A stretch of 64,000 nt of DNA from Streptomyces sclerotialus (GTDB taxonomy: Bacteria; Actinomycetota; Actinomycetes; Streptomycetales; Streptomycetaceae). Location: contig JODX01000019.1 of the NCBI GenBank assembly GCA_000719105.1, positions 1-64,000 on the forward strand, in the 5' to 3' direction. Of this stretch, positions 25,624 to 33,978 are shown piece by piece. A program made the translations under genes and the position numbers. Each line of letters begins with the position of its first letter. The stretch's first letter is position 1. The notes under the pieces were generated by a model that was not told where the DNA came from, did no database searches, and was given only the letters and a program-made list of their open reading frames with translations.

Positions 25624-26847
25624 ATGACACGCACGGAGAAGTCGGCCGGGACGGCCGACGCGCTGGACCGTCCCAGGCTGCTGGCCGCCCGCTACAAGGC
25701 GGCCGAGGCACGCCCGTACCTCGCCTCCGCGCTGTACGCCCTGACCGTCGTCGCCTCGGAGCAGGCGCGCACCATGGCCGTCGACCGGTACTGGCGCTGC
25801 TATGTCGCGCCCGCCTTCGTCGCGGAGACCGGCGTCGAGGAACTGGCCGGGGTATGGATCCACGAGGTCGCGCACCTCCTGCGCGACCACCACGGCCGGG
25901 CCGACCGGCTGCCGGCGGCCGACCAGCGCGATCCGTTGCGCATCAACATCGCGCAGGACTGCGAGATCAACGACGACCTGCTCTCCGACGGACTGGGACT
26001 GCCGGCGGGCCGCATGGAACCCGGCCTGTTCGGCCTGCGCGAGGGCGGCCTTTTCGAGGAGTACCTGCCGGGCATCCCGGCCACCCCACGGCACCGGGTG
26101 AACTGCGGCTCCGGCGCCCACGGCGTTCCGATGCCCTGGGACCTGGCGGGCAGCGGCGGTGACGAGGGGGTGACCCGGCTCGGCCCCGTGGAGGCGGAGG
26201 CCCTGCGCCGGCAGACCGCCCAGGCGATCCGCGCCCACCGGCGCTCCCGGGGAACGGTCCCGGCGGGATGGCGGCGCTGGGCGGACGAGGTCCTGGAGCC
26301 CACCGTCGACTGGCGTACGGCGCTGACCGGCGCGGTGCGCGAGGCCGCCGCGTGGGCGGGCGGCGCGGTCGACTACACCTACCGGCGCCCGTCCCGCCGC
26401 ACCCCGGCCCTCGGCGGCCGGGTGGTGCTGCCCAGCCTGCGCCGGCCGCTGCCACGTGTGGCGATCGTGGTCGACACCTCCGGTTCGATGGGCGAGGAGG
26501 AGCTCGCGGCCGCGCTCGGCGAGGTGTCGGGCGTGCTGCGCGAGGTGGGCGTCGGCGGCACCCGGGTCGCCGTCCTGGCCTGCGACGCCGACGTCCGCAC
26601 CGTCGCCCGGGTGACCGGCGTCGAGCAGGTCGAACTGGCCGGCGGCGGCGGGACGGACATGACGGTCGGCATCCGGGCGGCACTCGCCGCGCCGGAGCGG
26701 CCGGACATCGTCGTCGTGCTCACCGACGGGTACACGCCGTGGCCCCCGGAGCCCGTGTCCTGCCGTGTCATCGCCGCCCTGATCGGTCCGACGCCCCCGC
26801 AGCCACCGCCCTGGGTCGAGACCGTCCGGGTCGCGGCGGACCGCTGA
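25624..26847 (+). CDS. VWA-like protein with N-terminal zinc-metallopeptidase-like domain (DUF2201 family)
   Basis: 407 residues. The N-terminal half has WIHEVAHLLRDHH at about 78, a HExxH-type zinc site, preceded by a helical segment. The C-terminal VWA-like domain starts VAIVVDTSGSMGEEEL near 279 with an intact MIDAS DxSxS. It ends at a stretch VVVLTDGYTPWPPEP typical of the family. It is the usual partner of the MoxR ATPase immediately upstream, and the two are co-transcribed. The biological role of the pair in Streptomyces is not established. Confidence 0.85.
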   Translation: MTRTEKSAGTADALDRPRLLAARYKAAEARPYLASALYALTVVASEQARTMAVDRYWRCYVAPAFVAETGVEELAGVWIHEVAHLLRDHHGRADRLPAADQRDPLRINIAQDCEINDDLLSDGLGLPAGRMEPGLFGLREGGLFEEYLPGIPATPRHRVNCGSGAHGVPMPWDLAGSGGDEGVTRLGPVEAEALRRQTAQAIRAHRRSRGTVPAGWRRWADEVLEPTVDWRTALTGAVREAAAWAGGAVDYTYRRPSRRTPALGGRVVLPSLRRPLPRVAIVVDTSGSMGEEELAAALGEVSGVLREVGVGGTRVAVLACDADVRTVARVTGVEQVELAGGGGTDMTVGIRAALAAPERPDIVVVLTDGYTPWPPEPVSCRVIAALIGPTPPQPPPWVETVRVAADR

Positions 26848-26913
26848 CCAACTCCGCGGGCGGCCGTACGGCCCACTGCTGCCCACTGCTTGATGCGTGA
26901 CGCGCCGACCGGC

Positions 26914-27582
26914 TCAGAGCCGGAAGGCCGTGGTCACCTGCTCGGTGAGATCGTCCTCCGTCATGGGGGTGTCGACCTCGATGGCGCGCAGCCGGAGCCG
27001 TGCGGTCTCCTCCCGGAGGCGAGTGGTGAACATGTGGTCGCGTTCGGCGATGTTGCGGCCGGCTCTCGCCGGATCGCTGGTCTTCGCCGCGAAGTCCTCG
27101 GCCACCGCGGACCGGCTCCGGAAGGCGGTCTGCCGGAACTCAGGTGTGGGCAGCAGCCAGACGGCTCGATGGGAGGCGGCGAGCAGGGGTTGCACGAGGT
27201 GCGGCAGCAACCGGAAGCCTTCGACGACGACGCATGGCGTCTGCGGCAGGCGAAGGAGGTCTTCGACGATCGGACCGAAGCCTTCGCCCCGGAACCAGTG
27301 GAACGTCTCGAGCATGACGTGCGGGGACCGGTTCACCCATCGCTCGTCCATGTCCATGGCGATGAACTCCTGCAGGGCGGGCGCCTCCTCGGCCGTGGTC
27401 CGCCCGGCATGGTCCCGCATCACGTCATCGGTCGCGTAGAGCCGCCAGCCATGCCGGTCGGCGAGTCGGCGGGCGATCGTCGATTTGCCCGCACCGCTCC
27501 CGCCGCCGATCCAGTACACATGCCGCAGCCGCGCCGGCAGCTCCGCCGCGTCGGCCACCTCTTCGGGCTGTCCGGGCTGCAT
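26914..27582 (-). CDS. P-loop kinase-like protein
   Basis: 222 residues. P-loop GGGSGAGKSTIARRLADRHG at about 26-45, followed by YATDDVMRDH and later VVVEGFRLLP, the pattern of small-molecule kinases of the uridine/shikimate/cytidylate kinase fold. The substrate is not predictable. It is convergent with the VWA gene and lies directly downstream of the EamA gene on the same strand, with only nine bases between them. Confidence 0.75.
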   Translation of the reverse strand: MQPGQPEEVADAAELPARLRHVYWIGGGSGAGKSTIARRLADRHGWRLYATDDVMRDHAGRTTAEEAPALQEFIAMDMDERWVNRSPHVMLETFHWFRGEGFGPIVEDLLRLPQTPCVVVEGFRLLPHLVQPLLAASHRAVWLLPTPEFRQTAFRSRSAVAEDFAAKTSDPARAGRNIAERDHMFTTRLREETARLRLRAIEVDTPMTEDDLTEQVTTAFRL

Positions 27583-27591
27583 CCCTCTCTC

Positions 27592-28542
27592 CTATCCGTT
27601 GAGACGACCGAGTCGAACGTACTCGGGAACATCGGGAACCGCGGCTCGCTCACCGCCCGTTCGGCGCTCGACCAGCCCGAGTGCCACGCCCGCGATGATG
27701 ACCGCGCCGCCGAGGACCTGCGCGAGCCGGACCGTCTCACCGTTGATCACCACGGCACCGAGCACGCCGAACACGGGCACCAGGTTGAGGATGTTGACCG
27801 CGACGCTCGAGGTCATCCGGCGCAGGCCGTAGTTGTAGAGGAGGAAGCCGCCGACGGAGCACGCCACGGCCAGATAGGCGAGCAGCGCCGAGGCCGTCCC
27901 GTCCGGCACCCGCCAGTCCCCGGCCTCCAGCAGCGAGGCGAGCAGGAAGCCGGCGGCGCCCGCCACGGTCTGGTGGTAGGTGAGGTGCAGCGCGTCCTGC
28001 CCGCGGCCCGCGTACTTGGCCAGCACGTTGTACCCGGCCCACACCAGCCCGCCGGCCAGCAGCAGGACATCGCCGAGCCAGCGCGCGTCGCCGCCGACCT
28101 CCGCCCCGTTGCGCACGACCAGGAAGGCTCCCGCGGCGGCCAGCAGGACGCCGCCGACCCGGAGCAGTGGCATCCGGGTCCGGAAGACGACCAGCTCCAG
28201 GAGCATGGTCATCAACGGGTAGGTGGCCACAATCAGCGAGGCGTCGGAGGCGGTCGACAGTTCGACGCCGATGTTCTCCAGCACGAAGTAGGCCGTGATG
28301 CCGAGCAGGCCGCTCAGGTGGATCATCCGCCGCTGACGGGCATCGGGCCGCGGGAGCGGGTTGCGGCGCAGGCGGACCATGACCGCCAGAAGACCGGCGG
28401 CCATCGTGAAACGGATGGCCCCGATGGTCAGCGGCCCGACGTCCGCCAGCACCTGCTTGGTCACCGCGTACGAGCTGCTCCAGAACAGCGCGGCCGCCAC
28501 GACGGAACCGATCGCCAGGAACCTGCTCCTGCGCTCGTCCAC
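27592..28542 (-). CDS. EamA-family (DMT) transporter
   Basis: 316 residues from GTG at 28542 (GGAAGGGG eight bases upstream). About ten membrane helices in two EamA repeats: first LAIGSVVAAALFWSSSYAVT, second starting LLLAGGLVWAGYNVLAKYA. Members export amino acids or other small metabolites. It is divergent from an Lrp/AsnC gene 164 bases away. This arrangement usually means that the Lrp protein controls the exporter in response to the exported amino acid. Confidence 0.85.
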   Translation of the reverse strand: MDERRSRFLAIGSVVAAALFWSSSYAVTKQVLADVGPLTIGAIRFTMAAGLLAVMVRLRRNPLPRPDARQRRMIHLSGLLGITAYFVLENIGVELSTASDASLIVATYPLMTMLLELVVFRTRMPLLRVGGVLLAAAGAFLVVRNGAEVGGDARWLGDVLLLAGGLVWAGYNVLAKYAGRGQDALHLTYHQTVAGAAGFLLASLLEAGDWRVPDGTASALLAYLAVACSVGGFLLYNYGLRRMTSSVAVNILNLVPVFGVLGAVVINGETVRLAQVLGGAVIIAGVALGLVERRTGGERAAVPDVPEYVRLGRLNG

Positions 28543-28706
28543 CCTCGACACCCCTTCCCGACCGGACTCCCCGACTCCGTCCGGACCGCGCGACGGAGAA
28601 GTCGTGGCGAACCATGAACGGAATTTCCGCAGGCATGCTAGCCATATGTTGGCGCCGAGGGCACAATGGCCGAATATAATTCGATGGAGCGTAAGAGGGA
28701 CGGAAC

Positions 28707-29159
28707 ATGGACGAACTAGATTCGGCGTTGCTGCGGCTACTGCAGCAAGACGGTCGGCGCACCAACCGGGACCTGGCGCAGGAGTTGAGGATCGCCCCCT
28801 CCACCTGCCTGGAGCGGGTGCGCTCCCTCCGTGAGCGCGGCGTGCTGCTCGGCTTTCACGCCGACGTGGATCTGCCCTCGATGGGCCGGGGCCTCCAGGC
28901 GATGATCGCCGTCCGGGTGCGGCCACCGACACGTGCGGTCATCGAGCAGTTCCAGGCCTTCGTGGCGCGGATGCCCGAGGTGATCTCGGTCTTCGTGCTG
29001 ACGGGCACGGACGACTTCCTCCTCCATGTGGCGGTCCGGGACACCGACCATCTGCACTCGGTGGTCCTGGACAAGCTGACGGAGCGGAAGGAGCTCGCGG
29101 ACGTCCGGACCTCGGTGGTCTACGACCACCTGCGGAAGACCGTCATCGATCCGGTGTAG
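28707..29159 (+). CDS. Lrp/AsnC-family transcriptional regulator
   Basis: 150 residues from ATG at 28707. N-terminal helix-turn-helix (about 1-60: MDELDSALLRLLQQDGRRTN, PSTCLERVRSLRERGVL), then a RAM ligand-binding domain (about 65-145: IAVRVRPPTRAVIEQF, VLTGTDDFLLHVAV). It binds DNA as an oligomer and senses an amino acid. The divergent EamA gene is the likely target. Confidence 0.9.
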   Translation: MDELDSALLRLLQQDGRRTNRDLAQELRIAPSTCLERVRSLRERGVLLGFHADVDLPSMGRGLQAMIAVRVRPPTRAVIEQFQAFVARMPEVISVFVLTGTDDFLLHVAVRDTDHLHSVVLDKLTERKELADVRTSVVYDHLRKTVIDPV

Positions 29160-29243
29160 TCCCTTCAGGTCACCTGACCTGGCCCGGGAACACCGCGATG
29201 ACCTCGGATGTTGGTCTTTGTGGCAGAAACGGAGGCCAGGCAG

Positions 29244-29816
29244 GTGCATGGTGAATACAAGGTGCCCGGCGGCAAGCTCGTCGTCGTGGACGTGGAGGTC
29301 GAGGACGGTGTGCTGCGGCACGCGCGCGTGGCGGGGGACTTCTTCCTCGAACCGGACGAGGCGCTGGACGCCGTGAACCGTGCCCTGGAGGGCACCCCGG
29401 CCACTACCGACGCGACCGGGCTGGCGGCGCGGATCGACGCGGCACTGCCCGAGGGGACCGTGATGTACGGGCTGACCTCGCAGGGCATCGGCGTCGCCGT
29501 GCGCCGGGCCCTGGCCCAGGCCACCGACTGGGCCGACTACGAGTGGCAGCTCATCCACGACGGCCCGCAGTCACCCGCTCTGCACATGGCACTGGACGAG
29601 GTGCTCACCGCCGAGGTCGCCGCGGGGCTGCGGCCGCCGACGCTGCGGGTGTGGGAGTGGGGCGCCCCGTCAGTGATCATCGGCAGCTTCCAGTCGCTGC
29701 GCAACGAGGTCGACGCCGAGGCGGCCGCCCGGCACGGCATCGAAGTGGTGCGCCGGATCTCGGGCGGCGGAGCGATGTTCGTCGCAACGCGAAGGCACTA
29801 CTGCCTCGCTGCCTAG
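29244..29816 (+). pseudogene. lplA: Lipoate-protein ligase A, 3'-truncated by element integration
   Basis: GTG at 29244 follows CGGAGGCCAGGCA; the protein starts VHGEYKVPGGKLVVVDVEVE, the accessory domain that precedes the catalytic domain in actinobacterial LplA. The catalytic part includes HMALDEVLTAEVAAG and stops in the lipoyl-AMP loop RRISGGGAMF. Then come 11 foreign codons (VATRRHYCLAA) and a stop. The rest of the ligase (HDxGN motif onward) is missing. The cut lies just before a serine integrase gene, so the gene was split by integration and the 3' part should lie beyond the right end of the element. The host must ligate or synthesise lipoate another way. Confidence 0.85.
29770..29790. 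other. Putative attL crossover region
   Basis: Homology to LplA ends between GGAGCGATGTTCGT and GCAACGCG, so the integrase crossover falls here. The core should be a dinucleotide flanked by imperfect inverted repeats, as usual for serine integrases. The exact base cannot be fixed without attR or an empty site. Confidence 0.6.
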
Positions 29817-29896
29817 CCCTCACACGACACCCAAGCACCGCAAGTGCGGCAATCGCGACAAAGGTCGGCCGGAAAAGCGACCTACTCTGCGCGATT

Positions 29897-31648
29897 GTGA
29901 GCACCGCCGTGACAACCACACCACTCCGGCTGCGCCCTTTGGAGGAGCAGCCCGCCTCCGCCAGCCGCCGCAAGCGCGGCCTGATCTACGTCCGGGTCTC
30001 GAAGGCCCGCGACGACATGATCAGTCCCGAACTCCAGGTCGGCCACGCCTTGGCCCTCGCCAGGTCGGAGAACATCGACGTCATCGCCGACCCCATCATG
30101 GACCTCGGCGAGTCGGGCCGCCAGTTCGAAGAGCGCCGGATCGAAGAGATCAAACAGATGGCGCGCGACGGGCAGTTCGACGTGCTCATCCTATGGATCT
30201 GGTCGCGCTTCGGACGCAACCTCCGCGAGTCCCTCCAGCACCTCGACGCGCTCATGGACTACGGCGTCGAAGTACGGGCCGCCAAGGAGGATTTCGACGG
30301 CAAGACCACCATCGGCCGCTTCGCCATCGCCCAGATGCTGAACATCGCCGAGCTGGAGTCGAACCAGAAGGCCGACTCCTGGCGCGACACTTTCGAGCGC
30401 CGGCGGAACAAGGGACTTCCCCACTCCAACCGCGGCCGGTTCGGGTACTACCGCTGCGAGACCTGCCCCAAGTGGGAGTTCGGCAAGAAGCTGGAGACGT
30501 GCCCGAAGTGCCGCAACGGGATCCTGAAGGTCGACCCGGTGACCGGCCCCGTGTTGGCCCAGCTCTACCGCGACTACGCCGCCGGCATCTCGGTCCGCAA
30601 ATTGGTGGCTGACCTCAATCGACGGGGCATCAGGACCTTCACCGGCAAGCCCTTCACCTCCGGCGACCTCCACGCCATTCTCGACAGCGGTTTCGGCCTG
30701 GGCTACGTCCGCTACCTCATACCCGAGCTGTCCCACCAGGTCGTCACGAATGACGACGGCAGCACGAGGAGGAAGCGGGTGAACCGGCAGCGCGACGTCA
30801 CGGCGTTCCTGTACTACGGCGGCGCCCACGACGCGGTCATCGACGACCCGTCCAAGTGCGAGCGCATCTGGGACGCCTACGCCAAGCGCCGCATGGCCCA
30901 GAGTGGCCAGAGTTTCTTCTCGAACCGACCGCGCTACTCGCTCTCCCGACACCTCCGCTGCTCGGGCTGCGGCGGCCGGATGCAGACCGCCCTGCGCAAC
31001 AAGAAGTACCGACGCCCACTCGTCGACGGTCTCCCCAACCCTCTCGACGTGACGTTTCGCTGCGCCAACCACATCGACGCAAAGTCCTGCCCCGCCAACG
31101 GCACTTACGTATCCCTGGCCGTCGCGGAAAAGTGGTTCCTCGAGTGGCTCGACCGCCAGGCGCAGATGAGCGAGCGGGAGGCTGAGGCGCTCGCGGCAAG
31201 GACGGCCGCACTCAGGACGCAGAACGACGGCGACCAGGCCCTCTTGCGCCGCCTTGAGGACGTCCAGAGCCAGCTGCAAGGTCTCCGGACCAAGGACGAC
31301 AAGCTGACCGACGCCGTCCTCGCGGAGCTGGTATCCGCGGACTCGGCCCGCCGCAAGCGGACCGAGCTGGACACCCAGAGGCAAGCCCTAATCCGGGAAC
31401 AGACCGAGCTGCGCACCAAGCTGAAGGAAGTTCCGGTGCAGCAGCCCCGTCCGCCCCAGGGTGACCTCCTCACGGCCCGCAAGATCTACTTGGCCGCAGG
31501 CCAGGCAGACCGGCGCGAGCTCGTGTCGAAGCTCGTCCGTGAGATACGCGTGAACAAAGGCAGGAGCGGCCCAGAAAAACTCCACGTCTATCCACTCTGG
31601 GAAGCACCGCCGCCGTGGGTTCCTCGAGAGCCGTCATCCGACTCGTGA
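29897..31648 (+). CDS. int: Large serine recombinase (integrase)
   Basis: 583 residues from GTG at 29897. The catalytic domain has the nucleophile context GLIYVRVSKARDD, the arginine motif WSRFGRNLRE, and long helix E in FAIAQMLNIAELESNQKADS. The recombinase domain has YAAGISVRKLVADLNRRGI. A zinc ribbon has LRCSGCGGRM and later FRCANHIDAKSCP, then a coiled-coil C-terminal region. An additional CETC...CPKC pair at about 190-210 lies between the catalytic and recombinase domains. The protein catalyses attP x attB recombination and lies about 110 bases inside the left end, as integrases of this class normally do. Confidence 0.95.
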   Translation: MSTAVTTTPLRLRPLEEQPASASRRKRGLIYVRVSKARDDMISPELQVGHALALARSENIDVIADPIMDLGESGRQFEERRIEEIKQMARDGQFDVLILWIWSRFGRNLRESLQHLDALMDYGVEVRAAKEDFDGKTTIGRFAIAQMLNIAELESNQKADSWRDTFERRRNKGLPHSNRGRFGYYRCETCPKWEFGKKLETCPKCRNGILKVDPVTGPVLAQLYRDYAAGISVRKLVADLNRRGIRTFTGKPFTSGDLHAILDSGFGLGYVRYLIPELSHQVVTNDDGSTRRKRVNRQRDVTAFLYYGGAHDAVIDDPSKCERIWDAYAKRRMAQSGQSFFSNRPRYSLSRHLRCSGCGGRMQTALRNKKYRRPLVDGLPNPLDVTFRCANHIDAKSCPANGTYVSLAVAEKWFLEWLDRQAQMSEREAEALAARTAALRTQNDGDQALLRRLEDVQSQLQGLRTKDDKLTDAVLAELVSADSARRKRTELDTQRQALIREQTELRTKLKEVPVQQPRPPQGDLLTARKIYLAAGQADRRELVSKLVREIRVNKGRSGPEKLHVYPLWEAPPPWVPREPSSDS

Positions 31649-31743
31649 CCGCCAGCAGGGACTCCGTACCGGACAGCTAGGACGACCGCCAGGTCCCAGA
31701 AGTCCTTGAAGCACTCTTCCTTACTCAGGACGTCTGCCCTCAT
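31588..31743 (-). CDS. Possible small protein opposite the integrase 3' end
   Basis: 51 codons from ATG (complement 31741-31743) behind GAGAGCGAG. The N-terminal sequence LSKEECFKDFWDLAVVLAVR is helical and protein-like; the C-terminus overlaps the integrase tail on the other strand and looks like its shadow. A recombination directionality factor would be expected near the integrase, but nothing here proves that role. Confidence 0.25.
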   Translation of the reverse strand: MRADVLSKEECFKDFWDLAVVLAVRYGVPAGGHESDDGSRGTHGGGASQSG

Positions 31744-31784
31744 CACGATCTCGCTCTCTGTGGGAGTTGCTGACCCTCCTGCTT

Positions 31785-31811
31785 GGAGGGGCGGCAAACA
31801 GCCGCCCCTCC
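31785..31811. terminator. Perfect 11-bp hairpin downstream of the integrase
   Basis: GGAGGGGCGGC, loop AAACA, GCCGCCCCTCC. It lies about 140 bases after the integrase stop codon. No U-tract follows, which is common for Streptomyces terminators. Confidence 0.7.
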
Positions 31812-32586
31812 AGGATTGGAAATTTCTCTGGTTTGCCTCAGCCGGCTTCTGGTGCTAGCGCAGGAGACCTCGGCGGCAGCACTCCATGTACGTCAGGTAC
31901 AAGGAGGCGGCGCGAAGTGGCTGCCGGGAAACATCGTCGACTGCTAGGTGTTGTGGGACAGGACACTGGTGACGTGGGCCGATGCCCGTAAAAGCAATGA
32001 GGCGAAGCCCAGCAGGTCCACTACCGTGGGGTTGTCGTCCCCCAGTTTCATGTCGCTCATCACATGCCCCCGTTTTACTGCACCGCTCGGCGCCGCCCGG
32101 GCGACCGGCCCGCTTGCCCCTCCACGCCCGTCGGAACGAGCACGGTACCCGTCTCAGCCGCCCCTCGGCCGCCGCTACTAACACAACACCACATTAGCCG
32201 CAGCTCTACCGCACCGCGAGACTCCCACGGGCACGGTGACCCGCCGGGACAGCCCCTCGGTGCGATTGCAGCCGGCGCGCCCGCCTCGACGGCCCGAAGA
32301 AGCAGCATGATGCGCCGCCACCGCGACGACCTGCACGCGGCCGTCGGCTGCCCCGGGGTCGCCGCGATGGAAAACGTGCCGTTGACCCACGGGAAGGGCT
32401 GGGCTGTAGGCGCCGCGGAGATTAGGCCCGGCCAGCGCCGTAGCAGGTGACGGCGCGTCACTGCTAGCGCTTCGAAAGAGTGTTGCATTGAACTCACTTT
32501 GTATGCTTGTGGGGCGCAAGAGGCCCTGTGTATGCGTTCCTAACAGAGTGGATCTGCTGGATCCGATATGTCTTCGGGGAGGGCAT
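31812..32586. other. Region between integrase and SMC cassette without a convincing gene
   Basis: About 775 bases. Frames on both strands lack coding bias and ribosome binding sites. The start of the first cassette gene is uncertain, so the last 100 bases could be coding (TTG at 32488 or ATG at 32503). An inverted repeat at 32441-32466 may be an operator. Confidence 0.4.
32441..32466. repeat. Inverted repeat upstream of the SMC cassette
   Basis: TAGCAGGTGACG, spacer GCG, CGTCACTGCTA: an 11-bp dyad with one bulged G, about 120 bases before the chosen start of the cassette. Its size and position fit an operator for a dimeric repressor; a weak terminator is the alternative. Confidence 0.45.
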
Positions 32587-33978
32587 GTGAGTGCCGGGGC
32601 GGGCGCTATGGCTCTGTTGTTCAGTGAAGCGGAAGGCCGCATCCGGGTATCGGTAGCTGAAGCCCCGGAGGGCACACATGCTCTGTCCGTGCCGGTACGT
32701 CGTGAGGGGGCGAACCGTGCACCGCGTAATCGCCGGGGCTTGCTGCGCATTCGGGAAGTCGACCTGGTGACTGCGCGGGAGCAGCCGGCCTATGAACCCC
32801 CGGAGACTTTGGATAGCCGGCATCTGGTGTGGGTGCTCTCGGCGCAGCGGCGCTCTTGGGCCACGGTGGAGTCCCGTTTCGGAGACCGGGCGTGGGATGT
32901 AGCTATGGCGTTAGTGCGGTGCGGAGGTGTGGTCCTGCGTTGCGCGGTTGATGACGATCTCGAGCTCGCCGGTCCGTTGGCATGGCGTCTGTCTCATTCG
33001 TGGGCTTTGCAGGCGGATGAGTTGCTGCAGGAGCTGCGCGGGTGGCGGGATCCCGATGAGGTGCGCAAGGAACTGCTTGCGTTGATGGCGCCGGTATCGG
33101 AGTTGGAGCAGGAGCAGGTGCTGCTGGATGCCTGTCCGGCAGGTTCGCCACTGAGGGTCCCGCAGGACAGTGCGGTCGCGACCGAGGCGTGGACTGCCTA
33201 TGAGGCGGCGGTGCGTGCGGCGTCGGTGTGGTGGCCGACGTACCGGGACGGGGAGCGGTTGTCCGCCAAGGAGTTGGCTGGTCTTGCGTTGAGCGGGTCA
33301 AAGAAGTGGACCCCTCCACGGCAGGCGGCTTTCGAGAACCTGGTCGGGATGAGCTTTGACCTGGCGCTCGATGAGGCTGATGTCGATGTTCGGGTGCGGG
33401 GGCCTTTGCGGTGGCGGGTGGGGGCGGTGGCTGCCGACGCCGCGGTGGCCAAGCCGTGGATTGCTCTGCCCGCTGGGGCTCTGCGACTGGTGGGGGAAGT
33501 CCAGTATGGCGGGCGCGGCGTCTTTTTGGTTGAGAACTCCGACACGTTTGAACGCGTGTGCGCGATCCCGGAAATCACGTCGCAGTGGCTGTGCGTCTGG
33601 GGCAAGGGGTACGTCACCAACAAGCTGGTTGCCCTGCTGGAGTGGATGCGTCCGGAGCGGCTGGCCATCTGGGGAGACCTGGATGCCGATGGGATCGCCA
33701 TCGTCGATGACCTGTCGCGGCGCTTGAACCGCAAGGTGCATGCGGTCGGGATGGAAGTAGAGATGTGGCGTGCCGGCCCCTACCGAGACCAGGAGCCGGA
33801 GCAGTATCCGAAGGCGCGGGCGCTGGCGGAGAGGATGGCGGCGGAGGGGCCGGTGGAGCTGCGGGCGTTGGCGGCGGAGATCGCGGTCACGGGCGAGTCG
33901 TGTGAGCAGGAGCCGTTGCACCGAAAGGTGCTTCCGCGCTTGGTTGGGCTGTTGGAGGCGGTGCCAGCCGGTGGATGA
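32587..33978 (+). CDS. Toprim-domain protein, JetD/MksG-like (first gene of SMC cassette)
   Basis: 463 residues from GTG at 32587 (CGGGGAGGG just upstream); ATG at 32608 or upstream TTG/ATG starts are possible. The C-terminal third looks like the Toprim fold of DUF2399/DUF2220 proteins. VFLVENSDTF at about 311-320 supplies the acidic residue, WLCVWGKGYVTNKLVALLEW follows, and LAIWGDLDADGIAIV at about 359-373 gives the DxD motif. The N-terminal part has no recognised domain. In Wadjet and MksBEFG systems this subunit is the nuclease. Codon 109 (32911-32913) is TTA, and third positions are less GC-rich than in neighbouring genes, suggesting separate acquisition. The stop overlaps the next start. 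Confidence 0.7.
   Translation: MSAGAGAMALLFSEAEGRIRVSVAEAPEGTHALSVPVRREGANRAPRNRRGLLRIREVDLVTAREQPAYEPPETLDSRHLVWVLSAQRRSWATVESRFGDRAWDVAMALVRCGGVVLRCAVDDDLELAGPLAWRLSHSWALQADELLQELRGWRDPDEVRKELLALMAPVSELEQEQVLLDACPAGSPLRVPQDSAVATEAWTAYEAAVRAASVWWPTYRDGERLSAKELAGLALSGSKKWTPPRQAAFENLVGMSFDLALDEADVDVRVRGPLRWRVGAVAADAAVAKPWIALPAGALRLVGEVQYGGRGVFLVENSDTFERVCAIPEITSQWLCVWGKGYVTNKLVALLEWMRPERLAIWGDLDADGIAIVDDLSRRLNRKVHAVGMEVEMWRAGPYRDQEPEQYPKARALAERMAAEGPVELRALAAEIAVTGESCEQEPLHRKVLPRLVGLLEAVPAGG

Noticed and set aside
26890..28617. Plus-strand ORF over the kinase and EamA genes
   Set aside because: Shadow; the minus strand has the P-loop and the membrane helices.
31812..32586. Several 70-130 codon ORFs on both strands before the SMC cassette
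   Set aside because: No ribosome binding sites, no codon bias and no domain; treated as intergenic.
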